Source: Embleya sp040605455 (GTDB taxonomy: Bacteria; Actinomycetota; Actinomycetes; Streptomycetales; Streptomycetaceae). Taken from it: 64,000 nt of DNA. The notes under the pieces were generated by a model. It saw only the letters and a list, made by a program, of their open reading frames with translations, did not search any database and was not told where the DNA came from. The DNA lies in assembly GCF_040605455.1 (NCBI RefSeq), contig NZ_JBEXCV010000020.1, positions 18,583 through 82,582 on the forward strand. The letters are read 5' to 3'. Below are positions 48,201 to 56,523 of the stretch, in pieces (the stretch's first letter is position 1; each line of letters starts with the position of its first letter). The position numbers and the translations under genes are program-made.

Positions 48201-49277
48201 CTGTACGGCGATCCACTTCGCCCACATCCGGTCCCGTAGGGCGTACTCGATACGGACCCTGGCGAAGGCCGGTTCGGCCTCGTGCGCCCGCAGACGTTCG
48301 AACCGCGCGAGCAGTGTGCGCCGTTGCTCCTCCGGGATCGCCACGAGCGACCCGACCCGGCCGCGGCTGATCACCGAGGTCAGGCGTTCGTACGCGGCCA
48401 GCAGGCTGGTGTCCTGGCGCGGGCGGTCCCCGATGGTGGCCAGGATCTCCTCGTAGGAGTAGAAGGGCTTGTAGGGAATCTCCACGTCCGCCCAATACTT
48501 GTCCCGCCCTGCGGCGGAGAGGTGGGCGAGAAAGGGCTCGAACCTTCGGCGGGCGTAGTCCCGGCTGACCTCGAGTTTGATCATTTCCGAGTAGTCGACC
48601 CGCATCGGCACGGGCAAAATCCGCACCCGAGGGGCCGCGTACTGTACGTCCCGGGCCACGCTCGCGGCGCCGTCGACGGCCTGGGTGCTGAGCGTGAAGC
48701 AGTTCACCAGGACATCGGGGAGCAGCAGGGTCGTGATCCCGGAGGTGTCGCTGAACCCGGTGCGACTGTCGATGAGGACGTAGTCGTAGTGCTCGCGCAT
48801 GTCCGCGGCCAACGCGAGCAACAGGTTCTTGCCGTCGCGCCGTTCGTAGAAGCCCCGCCAGTCGTAGGTGTTGACCGTCTCGGAGTACTCCGGTGTGCGC
48901 TTGCCCGAGGAGACGAAGTCGATGTAGCCGCCGTCGGCGAAATCCCAGCGCAGCGAGGAGGCGTATCGGTCGACCCGGGCGTACTCGTGAAGGTGTTCGG
49001 GAGCCGGTTTGGGTTCGAGCATGTCGAAGGTTCGCACCAGGTCGATCACGCCGGGCGTGGAGTCGAGTCCGTGGTCGCGCAGGAAGGGGCCGAAGTACGG
49101 GTGCAGACCCGGTGCTTCGAGGTCCCAGTCCATGGTCAGCACACGCAGGCCGTTCCCGGCCAGGATCCACGCGACGTTGGCCAGCGCCATGGTCCGGCCG
49201 GTGCCGCCTTTGAAGGAGTAGAACGTCACCACGGTGCCGGGGGCCGAAGGTTCGGGGGCGGCCGGGTCCTGGTTCAC
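45291..49277 (-). CDS. fxsT: FxsT: FxSxx-system NB-ARC/TPR protein
   Basis: A 1328-residue multidomain protein typical of FxSxx-COOH loci. The order is a ParA/MinD-like P-loop ATPase (YSFKGGTGRTMALANVAW, residues 20-37; DSRTGFSDTSG), a TIR-like segment around 360-470 (DVVIALLSHEF), an NB-ARC ATPase (VYGLGGIGKTQIALEYV, about 527-543; later VIITSRD) and C-terminal TPR repeats (about 850-1300) with recurring HPxTLACAxxxA pieces. The GTG start overlaps the fxsC stop as GTGA. Its architecture resembles STAND signalling ATPases; its role in the RiPP pathway (sensing, transport or regulation) is not established. Confidence 0.9.
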   Translation of the reverse strand: MNQDPAAPEPSAPGTVVTFYSFKGGTGRTMALANVAWILAGNGLRVLTMDWDLEAPGLHPYFGPFLRDHGLDSTPGVIDLVRTFDMLEPKPAPEHLHEYARVDRYASSLRWDFADGGYIDFVSSGKRTPEYSETVNTYDWRGFYERRDGKNLLLALAADMREHYDYVLIDSRTGFSDTSGITTLLLPDVLVNCFTLSTQAVDGAASVARDVQYAAPRVRILPVPMRVDYSEMIKLEVSRDYARRRFEPFLAHLSAAGRDKYWADVEIPYKPFYSYEEILATIGDRPRQDTSLLAAYERLTSVISRGRVGSLVAIPEEQRRTLLARFERLRAHEAEPAFARVRIEYALRDRMWAKWIAVQLRSVGMTVTLRAASVSAEPPPMPEGSAGGAADVVIALLSHEFALTPLAREVLQLAGDTGPDAPRVISVQPLESVLDEPVLLNLPGATSVALNNLDAEEARAVILGAFALSPPDTAVPPDPRFPGQGAKVSNAQPRYGVFTGRDDLLENLRGLLGAHPLDGTSPPGVALVYGLGGIGKTQIALEYVHRYGAQYDVIWWVGANQHSRIPPALAELGEHLHVGGSTVAERSQAVLTALESDVNGPWLLVYDNADSEENPEGLRRYLPERGPGHVIITSRDAAARGESEPFQVNVFSRPESIALLRRRVANLSVHDASAVAAELGDLPLAVEQAAAWLRQTGMPVDTYLERVRRQVGRTLAAVGSMGEGTATSDRTPLTAIWRLSVNRLKAERPAAARLLELCAFLSPEPIATRLLYGNVIGGHLAELEPAVRDPMVLGDLIRDLGHYALARVERETVQVHRLLQAAAREWLAEDADAYEATRQLVHEALAAARPMTGVNEESPEVRSQYAELLPHLQVSGAIDSAAPAVREWIVGQVRHMWRTGDHEAAVDLGDEVLTRWRERIVPDDADTLRLAAQVANPLRSLGRYQEAHDRDRDTLTKQRLLVEPNQRHILVTARNYGADLRALGLYRESFEQEQSTYELSKRAFGPNDPDTLRAANNLSISLNLVGRPMEALRLNEENYRRRRQIFGDNHPATWHSANRLALDRRETGDYQGSLSLLLDTRERQVAKEGESADVVLVTDRFLTVTHRRLGDAEAALTLSRSILTMLRGRFGELHPDTLACAIGYACDLATLARERPANYGEAVDIATETYQRYRDRLGDTHPFSLACATNLAIFNTLYGEAALALQSSTATLGWMEEVLGADHPMTLACRTTRAGALSVLGRHEEAAAEDALANAGFRRIFAPDRPPRVLCSAYNAALERRLFGAPGAEREVSEAMARVESHSGSRHPTYQQMLRGRRINFDVEIPPI

Positions 49278-50467
49278 GAGGAGGAACCTCCAAGCAGGGG
49301 GAGCCTGTCGAAACTTCCGGTCGGCATGACGGGGGATCGTCGGTGCGTGTCCGCCTTCATCGCGTCGTTCTGTGCCCGTGCCAGCGTCTCACGCAGGGCG
49401 CGGGTGAAGCGATCGCGATCGGGAACCGCCCAACAACCGCTTTGTACGGGGTACTTGCCACGCAGTCGCGGCAGACATCGGTCCAGGGCGGCGTCGAGCA
49501 CGTCGGCGTGGGCCGCGGACTCCGTGTCGTCGCGCGGTCTGGGCTCCAGCACGGCGGCCGAGACCACGGCGTCGTCGACGGATGCCAGCAGCGAGCGCAG
49601 GGCTGCCGTCCTGGTGATCCAGGCGTCCACGAGAAGCACGGTCAGCTGTCCGGGATTGGGGTGCCGGTCGGCCGACGCGGGCAGCGTCTCGTCGAGAAGC
49701 TGCACGGTCGAGGTGAACTCCAACTCGCCCGCGGTCTCCCGGGCGAGCGCGACCAGGGATTTCGATTCGGTGTGGTCGTAGGGTGCCCAGTCCAGCGGAT
49801 CGGCTCCATAGAACCTTCGACTCGTGCGTTCGGTCGGGAGCTCGTCCACCCCGAGGCCGGACAACACGAAGTCCACCGTGTGGCGCGGCGCGGCGACCGG
49901 AGCCGGCCGCGCACGCCCGTTGAGACCGTGGCCGAGCGGCGCGACCCGGGCGCGGGCGGATGTCGCCGGGGACAGGAGGCGGTCCGCGACGGCGTGCAGG
50001 ACCTCCTCGTACTCCCGGCGGTAGCGAGGCTTGAACCGCAGCAGGTGCAACAGCCCTTCCCGCTCGTAGGTCGGGGACGAGACCCGGATCTCGGCGGGCC
50101 AGTCCCCACTCGGCGCCATACGCTCCACACCAGGCGGCATCGGGGTCCAGATGATCGGGACGATCACGTCCATGGCGCGTTTGGTGCGCGACCAGTGCAC
50201 CTCCGTTCGCTGCTGGAAGAAGGCCCACTCCCGGGTGCAGTCCTCCCGCGCGAAGTAGCGCGAAGAATGCAGAACGACCAGCTTGAGGCAGCGGTCCATC
50301 AGCTCGGCCGACGGCGGGCCCAGGCGCCGGTCGGGCAGCACACCCACCTGGCCCGTGGGTCGTTCGGTGCGTTCGGCCACCACGAGCGACAGGTCGCCGA
50401 AGAACTCGCGGACCCACAGATCGTCCATCCTGCGGACGTGGCTCAGGTAGAAGTAGTGGTCCCCCAT
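49274..50467 (-). CDS. fxsC: FxsC: TIR-like FxSxx-system protein
   Basis: A 397-residue protein with a TIR-like N-terminal domain (YFYLSHVRRMDDLWVREFFGDL, then LMDRCLKLVVLHSSRYFARE) followed by a variable C-terminal domain. FxsC is a standard component of FxSxx-COOH RiPP loci. The ATG at 50467 follows AAGGGGACGC and the gene is 32 bases after the HExxH gene; its stop overlaps fxsT. Whether the TIR-like fold has enzyme activity or is only a protein-protein module is unknown. Confidence 0.88.
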   Translation of the reverse strand: MGDHYFYLSHVRRMDDLWVREFFGDLSLVVAERTERPTGQVGVLPDRRLGPPSAELMDRCLKLVVLHSSRYFAREDCTREWAFFQQRTEVHWSRTKRAMDVIVPIIWTPMPPGVERMAPSGDWPAEIRVSSPTYEREGLLHLLRFKPRYRREYEEVLHAVADRLLSPATSARARVAPLGHGLNGRARPAPVAAPRHTVDFVLSGLGVDELPTERTSRRFYGADPLDWAPYDHTESKSLVALARETAGELEFTSTVQLLDETLPASADRHPNPGQLTVLLVDAWITRTAALRSLLASVDDAVVSAAVLEPRPRDDTESAAHADVLDAALDRCLPRLRGKYPVQSGCWAVPDRDRFTRALRETLARAQNDAMKADTHRRSPVMPTGSFDRLPLLGGSSS

Positions 50468-50499
50468 GCGTCCCCTTCACACATCACACGATTCCAGGA

Positions 50500-52632
50500 T
50501 CAGCGATCCGGGCGGTGCTCGCGCAACCAGTTCGTGGCGAAGCCGACGGCCTCGTCCAATCTGAACAGCCTCGTCCGCCACTGCCCGGCCGCCGCCACGC
50601 GCACCGCCCCGGTGCGTTCGAACGCCTCTCCCAGTGCCGCGAAGTCGTGGTTGCTCAGCCGGGTGTCCATCGCCTCGACCCACCGCCGGTCGCCTCGGGC
50701 GTCGCGAACCAGGCTGCGGTACCCGGTCGTCGGCGACTGCCCGAGGCGATACTCGGCCAGGTGGAAGGTGATGTTGGCGGCGAAGCCGACGTCCCACAAC
50801 AACACGTGCGCCCCGGCCTGCTCCATGCGGCCCAGCGGTGAGCGTTCGCCGTAGTGACAGTCGGGCGCGTGATCGCGCATCAGGGCCGAGGCGTGTGGCC
50901 CGATCCCGGCGAACGAGGTCCTGGGGTGGTCGCTGCGCACGGCTCCGGGCAGTCGGCGTACGTGCTCGGCGAGCGCGCCCATCCGGTGACTGGGCGTGCG
51001 CTCGGGTTCGAACGGCGGCATCTCCGAGCGCAGTCCCGGCCACCAGTCGGCGGGGACCGGGCTGTGACACGTGCGATGCCAGGTCGAGGGGTCGGTGTTG
51101 TCACTGGTGGCCGTGGGAACCACCAGGGTTCCGCGCTCGCCCAGCACCTCGCGCAGCGCACGGGTGAGCACGTCGGGACCGCCGTCGACGCCACCGAGGG
51201 GGGTCGACGGCGCCAGGACGAGCAGCACCGATCCGCTCCCGAGCCCCGACTCCGTCAGTGCCGTGGCCGTCGCGCTTGCCGTGCGCGCGACCGGGCGGCT
51301 TCGCACGATGCCGGGGTGCCGCGGGTTCACCCGGGCGGCGTCGTGGGCGTCGCGGGCCCGGTCGGCGGCCTCCTCGACCATGTGGTCGACGAATCGCCGT
51401 CCCGGAACCGTCAGTTGCCGACAGTTGCCGAGCGCCGCCAACGCCGCGTCCACCTGGTCGCGGTAGCGCACGAACCGCCGTTCGGCGCGGGCCCGGGCAA
51501 CCGGCGGCACCAGGTGTCGGTAGTGGCCCCACAGACCGGTCAGCGCGAGGTGTGCGTAAGTGCCCTGGAGCACGGCCTCCAACGGGCGGCGATCCGGTCG
51601 CCAGCCCACGGTGTACCGCTGGGTCGCGTCCCCTTCGTGCAGGTCCACGAGATCCGTCAGGGCGCCCAGGGCGATGTGGCTCGCCTCGTGCACAAGCGTC
51701 TCCGCCAGACGTACCGGATCGGCCGTCTCGGTGATCCCGATCGCGCCGTGGGCGTCGCGCACCGTGACGCTCATCGCCCGGCCGGAGCGCGCCGCGAGCG
51801 GCACCACGCTCGTGCACAGGCTCGCGCAGATCCGGGCCCGATCCGGGAAGTGCTCACACAGCACGGCCCACGCGTGGCGCAGCGCCGTGTCCCACCGCGC
51901 GGCCCGTTCCGGCGTGAGCGGCGACCCGATGTCCTCGCGATGCGCGTCGCGATAGGGGTCGCCGTCCTCCAGGACGACGCGCAGCACCGGTCCGGAATCG
52001 GGGGCACGGGCGGTCACGACGCGCGCGGGCTGCCAGTACGGGAGCGTGTCCTCGGCGGTGCTCGATCGCGGATCGCGGGCGGGAGCGGCGGCGTCCACGA
52101 TCGGCACGCGGACCTTGCCGCCGGGGAGGTGGATCACCCCGTCTTCGAGCCGCACCACGACGATGCCCGCCGGCACCCGCATGGACCCGAGCGTGGGCAG
52201 GGACACGATCCCGGCGCGGACCGGCAGTTCGAGCCGGACCGGCAGCCCGGCGCGGGTGGCCGCGGCGGCCGCGACGGCGGTGAACCAGGCGAGTTCGTCC
52301 CGAACCCGGAATCCGGGCGACCTGCCGTGCAGCCCGCGCAGGCAGCGCATGGCCCAGACGCCCAGGTGGGGGTGCATCAGGACGGACTCCAGGGCGCCGC
52401 GGTCGTGCCGGGTGACCTCGGTCAGCACCGCCTGCGCTCGCTCGCCCCCGGATTGCCGCCAGGGGGAGGGAAAGCGTGTTCGGGCCGTTCGGGCCAGCGT
52501 GTGGACCAGGAGCAGCCGACGACTGAGCTGGCCGGTACGCAGCGCCTGCAGCGCGGCGGGCCCGGGCCGGCCGCGGGCCAGTTCGCCGAAGTCCTGCGCC
52601 GTGAGCCGCACGCCGACGAGCCGGGGGATCAC
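50500..52632 (-). CDS. HExxH-type peptide modifying enzyme fused to AAC(3)-like acetyltransferase
   Basis: A 710-residue fusion. The N-terminal part (about 1-430) has LVHEASHIALG with HExxH at residues 315-319 and a possible third metal ligand His361; it matches the HExxH proteins of FxSxx loci, some of which are 2-oxoglutarate/iron peptide beta-hydroxylases. The C-terminal part (about 455-710) matches AAC(3)-type acetyltransferases: GTLVVPT, MPPFEPERTPSHRMGALAE, SDHPRTSFAGIGPHA, GERSPLGRM and NITFHLAEYR. The GTG start overlaps the fxsB stop as GTGA. It probably adds two tailoring steps to the FxsA peptide. Confidence 0.8.
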   Translation of the reverse strand: MIPRLVGVRLTAQDFGELARGRPGPAALQALRTGQLSRRLLLVHTLARTARTRFPSPWRQSGGERAQAVLTEVTRHDRGALESVLMHPHLGVWAMRCLRGLHGRSPGFRVRDELAWFTAVAAAAATRAGLPVRLELPVRAGIVSLPTLGSMRVPAGIVVVRLEDGVIHLPGGKVRVPIVDAAAPARDPRSSTAEDTLPYWQPARVVTARAPDSGPVLRVVLEDGDPYRDAHREDIGSPLTPERAARWDTALRHAWAVLCEHFPDRARICASLCTSVVPLAARSGRAMSVTVRDAHGAIGITETADPVRLAETLVHEASHIALGALTDLVDLHEGDATQRYTVGWRPDRRPLEAVLQGTYAHLALTGLWGHYRHLVPPVARARAERRFVRYRDQVDAALAALGNCRQLTVPGRRFVDHMVEEAADRARDAHDAARVNPRHPGIVRSRPVARTASATATALTESGLGSGSVLLVLAPSTPLGGVDGGPDVLTRALREVLGERGTLVVPTATSDNTDPSTWHRTCHSPVPADWWPGLRSEMPPFEPERTPSHRMGALAEHVRRLPGAVRSDHPRTSFAGIGPHASALMRDHAPDCHYGERSPLGRMEQAGAHVLLWDVGFAANITFHLAEYRLGQSPTTGYRSLVRDARGDRRWVEAMDTRLSNHDFAALGEAFERTGAVRVAAAGQWRTRLFRLDEAVGFATNWLREHRPDR

Positions 52633-53777
52633 GACAGGCTCCGCAGGAGTTCGCGGGTGTCGGCGCGGACCCGATCGCGGATGTGCCCGGTCAGTTCCTT
52701 GAGGTCGGCGCAGTAGACGGAAGGGTTCGCGAATCCCGACGCCGGCAGGTAACGATGCGCACGGATTCCACCGCCGCACAGCTTCATCACCTCACACGCA
52801 CGGCAGACGTCCGCAAGCCCCGCCTCGCCAAGGCGCCACTGCGCGATCTGCGGGTGCCGGCCGGCCGCGTCGAAGTCGTGCGCGAAGACGTTCAGGCCGG
52901 TGGCCGCCGCTCGGTCGTAGCTGGAGTGCAGCGAGTCGGCCTGCTCGATCGCCCCGTCGGTGGCCACCACGAGAAATCCGGGTACCGAGAGCCCGACGGC
53001 CTCCGAACGCGAGGAGCCGCCGAGGCACACCGCCATGATGTCGTCGAACAGCCGCACGGACGTCTCGCGTACGGGGCTCTCGTACCATCGGGTGAAGACC
53101 GCGAGCAGCCAGCGCGCGTAGGGCGTGCCGAGCGGGTCGTGTCCCGGGGGCGGGAACTGCCGGTTGGCGTGCGGGAGGAGGAAGTCGATCCGGGCGGGCT
53201 CGTGCCCGAGCAGCGCCTCGTAGGTGCGGACCGGGTCGTTGGCGAGGTCGACGGTGCACAACAATCCCGCGTACAGGCGGCGGTGTTCGGGTCGGCGCAG
53301 CAGCGCGATCCCGGCGGTGGCCGCGGCGTGGCTGCCGGTTCCGTCGCGCCGGCGTCGGTGTCGGTCATTGGCATCGGCGTCACCGTCGAGGCTGACTCCG
53401 ACGCGGATGCCGTGGCGGTGGAACAGAGCCATCCACTCGGGGTCCAGGAGCGTGCCGTTGGTCTGCACGGACAGGTTCAAGGCGGTGCCCGCGGGCAGGG
53501 CCGCACACAGTGTCCGGGCCAGTGTGTCGACCCGGTCCCGACCGGCCAGCAGCGGTTCACCACCGTGCAGCGCGACGTGCACGACGGGCAACGCGTGTCG
53601 ATCGGCGTGCCGGGCGATGCGTTGCGCGAGCCGGCGCATGGTCGGTGCGGCCATCGCGCGCGGCCGGCTGCGCCAGGACGTGTCCCGTGCCTCGTAGACG
53701 TAGCAGTGATCGCACGCGAGATTGCAGCGGCTGTGCAGCTTCACCACGAATTGGCGGAAGGGCGGCGGCTCCGTCAT
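52629..53777 (-). CDS. fxsB: FxsB: radical SAM/SPASM cyclophane-forming maturase
   Basis: A 382-residue radical SAM enzyme. The [4Fe-4S] motif CNLACDHC has Cys18, Cys22 and Cys25, followed by HGGEPLLAGR and SLDGDADANDRHR. The SPASM part holds Cys325, Cys328, Cys334 and Cys356. FxsB enzymes join the aromatic ring of Phe to the beta-carbon of a residue two positions on, making a three-residue cyclophane in FxsA. The ATG at 53777 has GAGG 7 bases upstream and lies 41 bases after the precursor gene. Confidence 0.93.
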   Translation of the reverse strand: MTEPPPFRQFVVKLHSRCNLACDHCYVYEARDTSWRSRPRAMAAPTMRRLAQRIARHADRHALPVVHVALHGGEPLLAGRDRVDTLARTLCAALPAGTALNLSVQTNGTLLDPEWMALFHRHGIRVGVSLDGDADANDRHRRRRDGTGSHAAATAGIALLRRPEHRRLYAGLLCTVDLANDPVRTYEALLGHEPARIDFLLPHANRQFPPPGHDPLGTPYARWLLAVFTRWYESPVRETSVRLFDDIMAVCLGGSSRSEAVGLSVPGFLVVATDGAIEQADSLHSSYDRAAATGLNVFAHDFDAAGRHPQIAQWRLGEAGLADVCRACEVMKLCGGGIRAHRYLPASGFANPSVYCADLKELTGHIRDRVRADTRELLRSLS

Positions 53778-53818
53778 CGTGCCTCCTCGGAGACCGAGTC
53801 CCGGCGCCTGGGCACCGG

Positions 53819-54007
53819 TCAGTCCTCGAACGCCGAATCGAAGGCACAGAAGACGGACTCGTCGCTCAGCGCGTCCCGCAACACCCGCCGCAGGGCCGAG
53901 GCCAACGCCGTGTCCGGCAGTGCGTCCAGATCACTTGGCGTGACATCGGAGAGATCGAGTACGTCCGATCGCACGTCGTCCGCCGCCGCCTCGGTGTGTG
54001 TGCCCAT
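53819..54007 (-). CDS. fxsA: FxsA: RiPP precursor of FxSxx type with extended C-terminus
   Basis: A 62-residue precursor. The leader is acidic (DLSDVTPSDLDALPDTALASALRRVL in two pieces around residue 20-45) and the core is ESVFCAFDSAFED. FDS fits the FxS cyclophane site, but the family normally ends as FxSxx-COOH, while here Glu-Asp follow FDSAF. The core also has a Cys and three Phe. The ATG at 54007 has GAGGA 8 bases upstream; a GTG eight codons earlier has no good site. It is directly upstream of fxsB and is its probable substrate. Confidence 0.85.
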   Translation of the reverse strand: MGTHTEAAADDVRSDVLDLSDVTPSDLDALPDTALASALRRVLRDALSDESVFCAFDSAFED

Positions 54008-54133
54008 CGGCGGTTCCTCGGCAGGAGACACGCGGCCAGGCCTCCGTCCACGCGGCAGCCGACAACGGTGGTCCCTGCCGAATTACTGGGTCGATGAACT
54101 GCGTTGCTTAGCCTAGCCGATTATCGACGCCGT

Positions 54134-56302
54134 TCAGGCGGACTCGCTGCCATAGCGCTCGACGAAGACGCGTTGTGCGTGCAGGGTGCCGGGGTCCGAT
54201 GCGCCCAGGTGGATCCGGTGCAGGTCCAGCGCCCGGACGAACAGGGCGCGAGCGGCGGCGAGCCCGCGTGCACCCGCGGTCGCGAGGGCCAGGTTCAACG
54301 CGGTGCGCAGGGTGTCCGGGTGACCCGCGCCCAGCAACCGCTGCTGCCGCCCGAGCACTTCCTCGTACAGCGGCAGGGACTCGCGCGGATCGAGCGACTC
54401 GTCCGTGACGACCGCGAGGTTGTGCATGGTCTGCAGGGTCGCCCGGTGATCGGAGCCCAGCGTGGCGCGCTGGCGATCGAGGACCCGGGCCAGGATGGGC
54501 AGCGCAACGGAGGGACCCTCCAGCGCTCGCACGACCATCGCCAGGGCGTGCCAGGTCTCCAGCGCCGCCGGGTGATCGTGCTCGAACGCAAGCTCCTGCC
54601 GCGCCAGCACGTCCTCCAGCCGGGCGCGCGCCGCCTCCGGGCCCTCCAACTGCCAACTCGACATGGCCAGCCGGTGAAGCGTCGCGAGGGTGGAGGGGTG
54701 TGCGACGCCGAGCACACGTTCACGGTCCTCGTGCACACGCTCCAGCGCCGACACGGCGGCCTCCACGTCGCCGAGTTCGTGGACGACCAGACAGCGGTTG
54801 TGTCGGGTGCCCAGGGTCGACGGGTGGTCGGATCCCAGCACCCGGCGCTGCCGCTCGAGTACCTCGTCGAGCAAGCGCAGGGCGGGCGCGGGCCCTTCGA
54901 GCCAATTGAGGACCAGGGCGAGCCCGTGCCGGGCGCTGAGCGTGTCGGGGTGGTCCCGGCCCAGGTTGTGTTCGCGGGCCTCGGCGACGTCCAGGAACAG
55001 GCGTCTGGCCTGCTCCGGTTCGGTGTCGGTGCACAGGACCGCGAGCAGGTGCAGGCTCTCCAGGGTGCTCGGATGCTCGGCGCCCAGGGCCCGCGCGCCG
55101 TCCGCCGCGACGGCCTCGGCGAGCCGAACAGCTTCGGCTTCGTCTCCGACCGCCCAGGTCAGCGCGGCGAGCGAGCGCCGCAGGGCCAGCACGGTGGGGT
55201 GGTCCGGGCGCATGCCCCGGGTGGCCCGCTCGACGAGCTCCACGAGCGACTCGCGGGCCGGCTGTACCTCGCCGGTGTCCCCGATGGCCAGCGCGTACGC
55301 CCTTTCGGTCTCGAAGGTCGCGGCGTCATCCGCGCCGAACACGGCCCGGAAATCGGGCACCAGGTCGGCCAGCAAGTCGCGGGCGGAGAACCAGTCGCCG
55401 CGCGCCTTGGCGACCATGGCACCGCCGCGCCGCGCCGACAGCACGATGCGGTCCCGGGGGCCGTGCCGGGCGCTGCCGGTGCGGATCAGCCGGGCGTACT
55501 CGGCCCGGGCGTCCTGCAACCAGCCGCACCGCCAGGTGAGTTCCGCGCGGAGCAGGCCGACGCGACGGGTCATCGGGTGCTCCTCGCCCAGTACCCGGGC
55601 ACAGTCGTCGAGGAGCTTGCCGGTCAGGTGCAGCGCCGCAGCCGGCGAACGCACGTGCTGGGCGAAGAATGCCACCGCGTAGCGGGCCGCCAGGCTCGTG
55701 GCATGGTTCGGGCCCAGCTCGGCGCGCGCCCATCGTTCGAGGAGTTCGGCGCTCGTGCAGGCGAGTTGCGGTGCACCGACCTCCTCCGCCAAGCCGATGA
55801 TCACGAACAGCTTGGCCAGGTGCGCCGGCTCGGCCGTCGGGCCGAAGCCCAGTTCCGCCCAGGGCACTCCGAGCAACGAACCGTCGGGTGGGGTCCGGTC
55901 CCACGCACCGAACGGCTCCGCGGCGACCGACGCGTCGGGCCGCCGCGGCGAACGTCCCCGCGGCGCCGAACCGTCGACGAGCGACTGCCAGCCCCGTTCC
56001 CACCACACCATGTCGTCGAGCGGTGGCTCCACCGGCAGTTCGCCCTGGCGAGCGTGGCACAGGAGGCAGATCAGGACCGATCGCACCGGGTCCCACTGGG
56101 TACCCACCGGAGTGTTGCGATTGTCCATGTAGTTCTGGGCCGTGCTGTGCGAGAAGGGTCGCATCGGCACCGACGGGTTCTCGGCCGACCGCTCGGAGGA
56201 TTCGGCCAGGGATCGAAACGTCGGGTCCCCCGCCATGGCCCGCAGCCGGCGCAACGACGCGCGGAACTCCGTCCACGATTGCGGCATCCTCGCCTCGGTC
56301 AC
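54134..56302 (-). CDS. TPR protein with N-terminal HTH-like region, next to the Fxs locus
   Basis: A 722-residue soluble protein. The N-terminal 70 residues (WTEFRASLRRLRAMAGDPTF then RSLAESSERSAE) look like the XRE-like helix-turn-helix found at the start of actinobacterial NB-ARC/TPR regulators. The rest is TPR repeats with recurring pieces such as LGSDHPSTLGTRHNRC, LGVAHPSTLATLHRLA and LGAGHPDTLRTALNLA. No NTPase motif is seen. The GTG at 56302 follows GAGGGGG. It ends 126 bases before fxsA on the same strand and could sense or regulate the RiPP system. This role is inferred. Confidence 0.7.
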   Translation of the reverse strand: MTEARMPQSWTEFRASLRRLRAMAGDPTFRSLAESSERSAENPSVPMRPFSHSTAQNYMDNRNTPVGTQWDPVRSVLICLLCHARQGELPVEPPLDDMVWWERGWQSLVDGSAPRGRSPRRPDASVAAEPFGAWDRTPPDGSLLGVPWAELGFGPTAEPAHLAKLFVIIGLAEEVGAPQLACTSAELLERWARAELGPNHATSLAARYAVAFFAQHVRSPAAALHLTGKLLDDCARVLGEEHPMTRRVGLLRAELTWRCGWLQDARAEYARLIRTGSARHGPRDRIVLSARRGGAMVAKARGDWFSARDLLADLVPDFRAVFGADDAATFETERAYALAIGDTGEVQPARESLVELVERATRGMRPDHPTVLALRRSLAALTWAVGDEAEAVRLAEAVAADGARALGAEHPSTLESLHLLAVLCTDTEPEQARRLFLDVAEAREHNLGRDHPDTLSARHGLALVLNWLEGPAPALRLLDEVLERQRRVLGSDHPSTLGTRHNRCLVVHELGDVEAAVSALERVHEDRERVLGVAHPSTLATLHRLAMSSWQLEGPEAARARLEDVLARQELAFEHDHPAALETWHALAMVVRALEGPSVALPILARVLDRQRATLGSDHRATLQTMHNLAVVTDESLDPRESLPLYEEVLGRQQRLLGAGHPDTLRTALNLALATAGARGLAAARALFVRALDLHRIHLGASDPGTLHAQRVFVERYGSESA

Positions 56303-56523
56303 GCTCGACCCCCTCGCGCACTGCGCGTCGGATCCGCGACCGCAGCTGTCTTGGACACCCGGACAAGACACGTGACAGCAACGCTTGGACACCCGAACCC
56401 GCACCGTGGATGTCTTTTTCGTCCGGATCACGTATTGGATCCGAACTCCCGGCCCCGTACCGGGCTGTACTCGAAGCCTAGCCGGGATGAGGTGCCCGGG
56501 AGGGATGGAGAAGCGAGGGTCCG

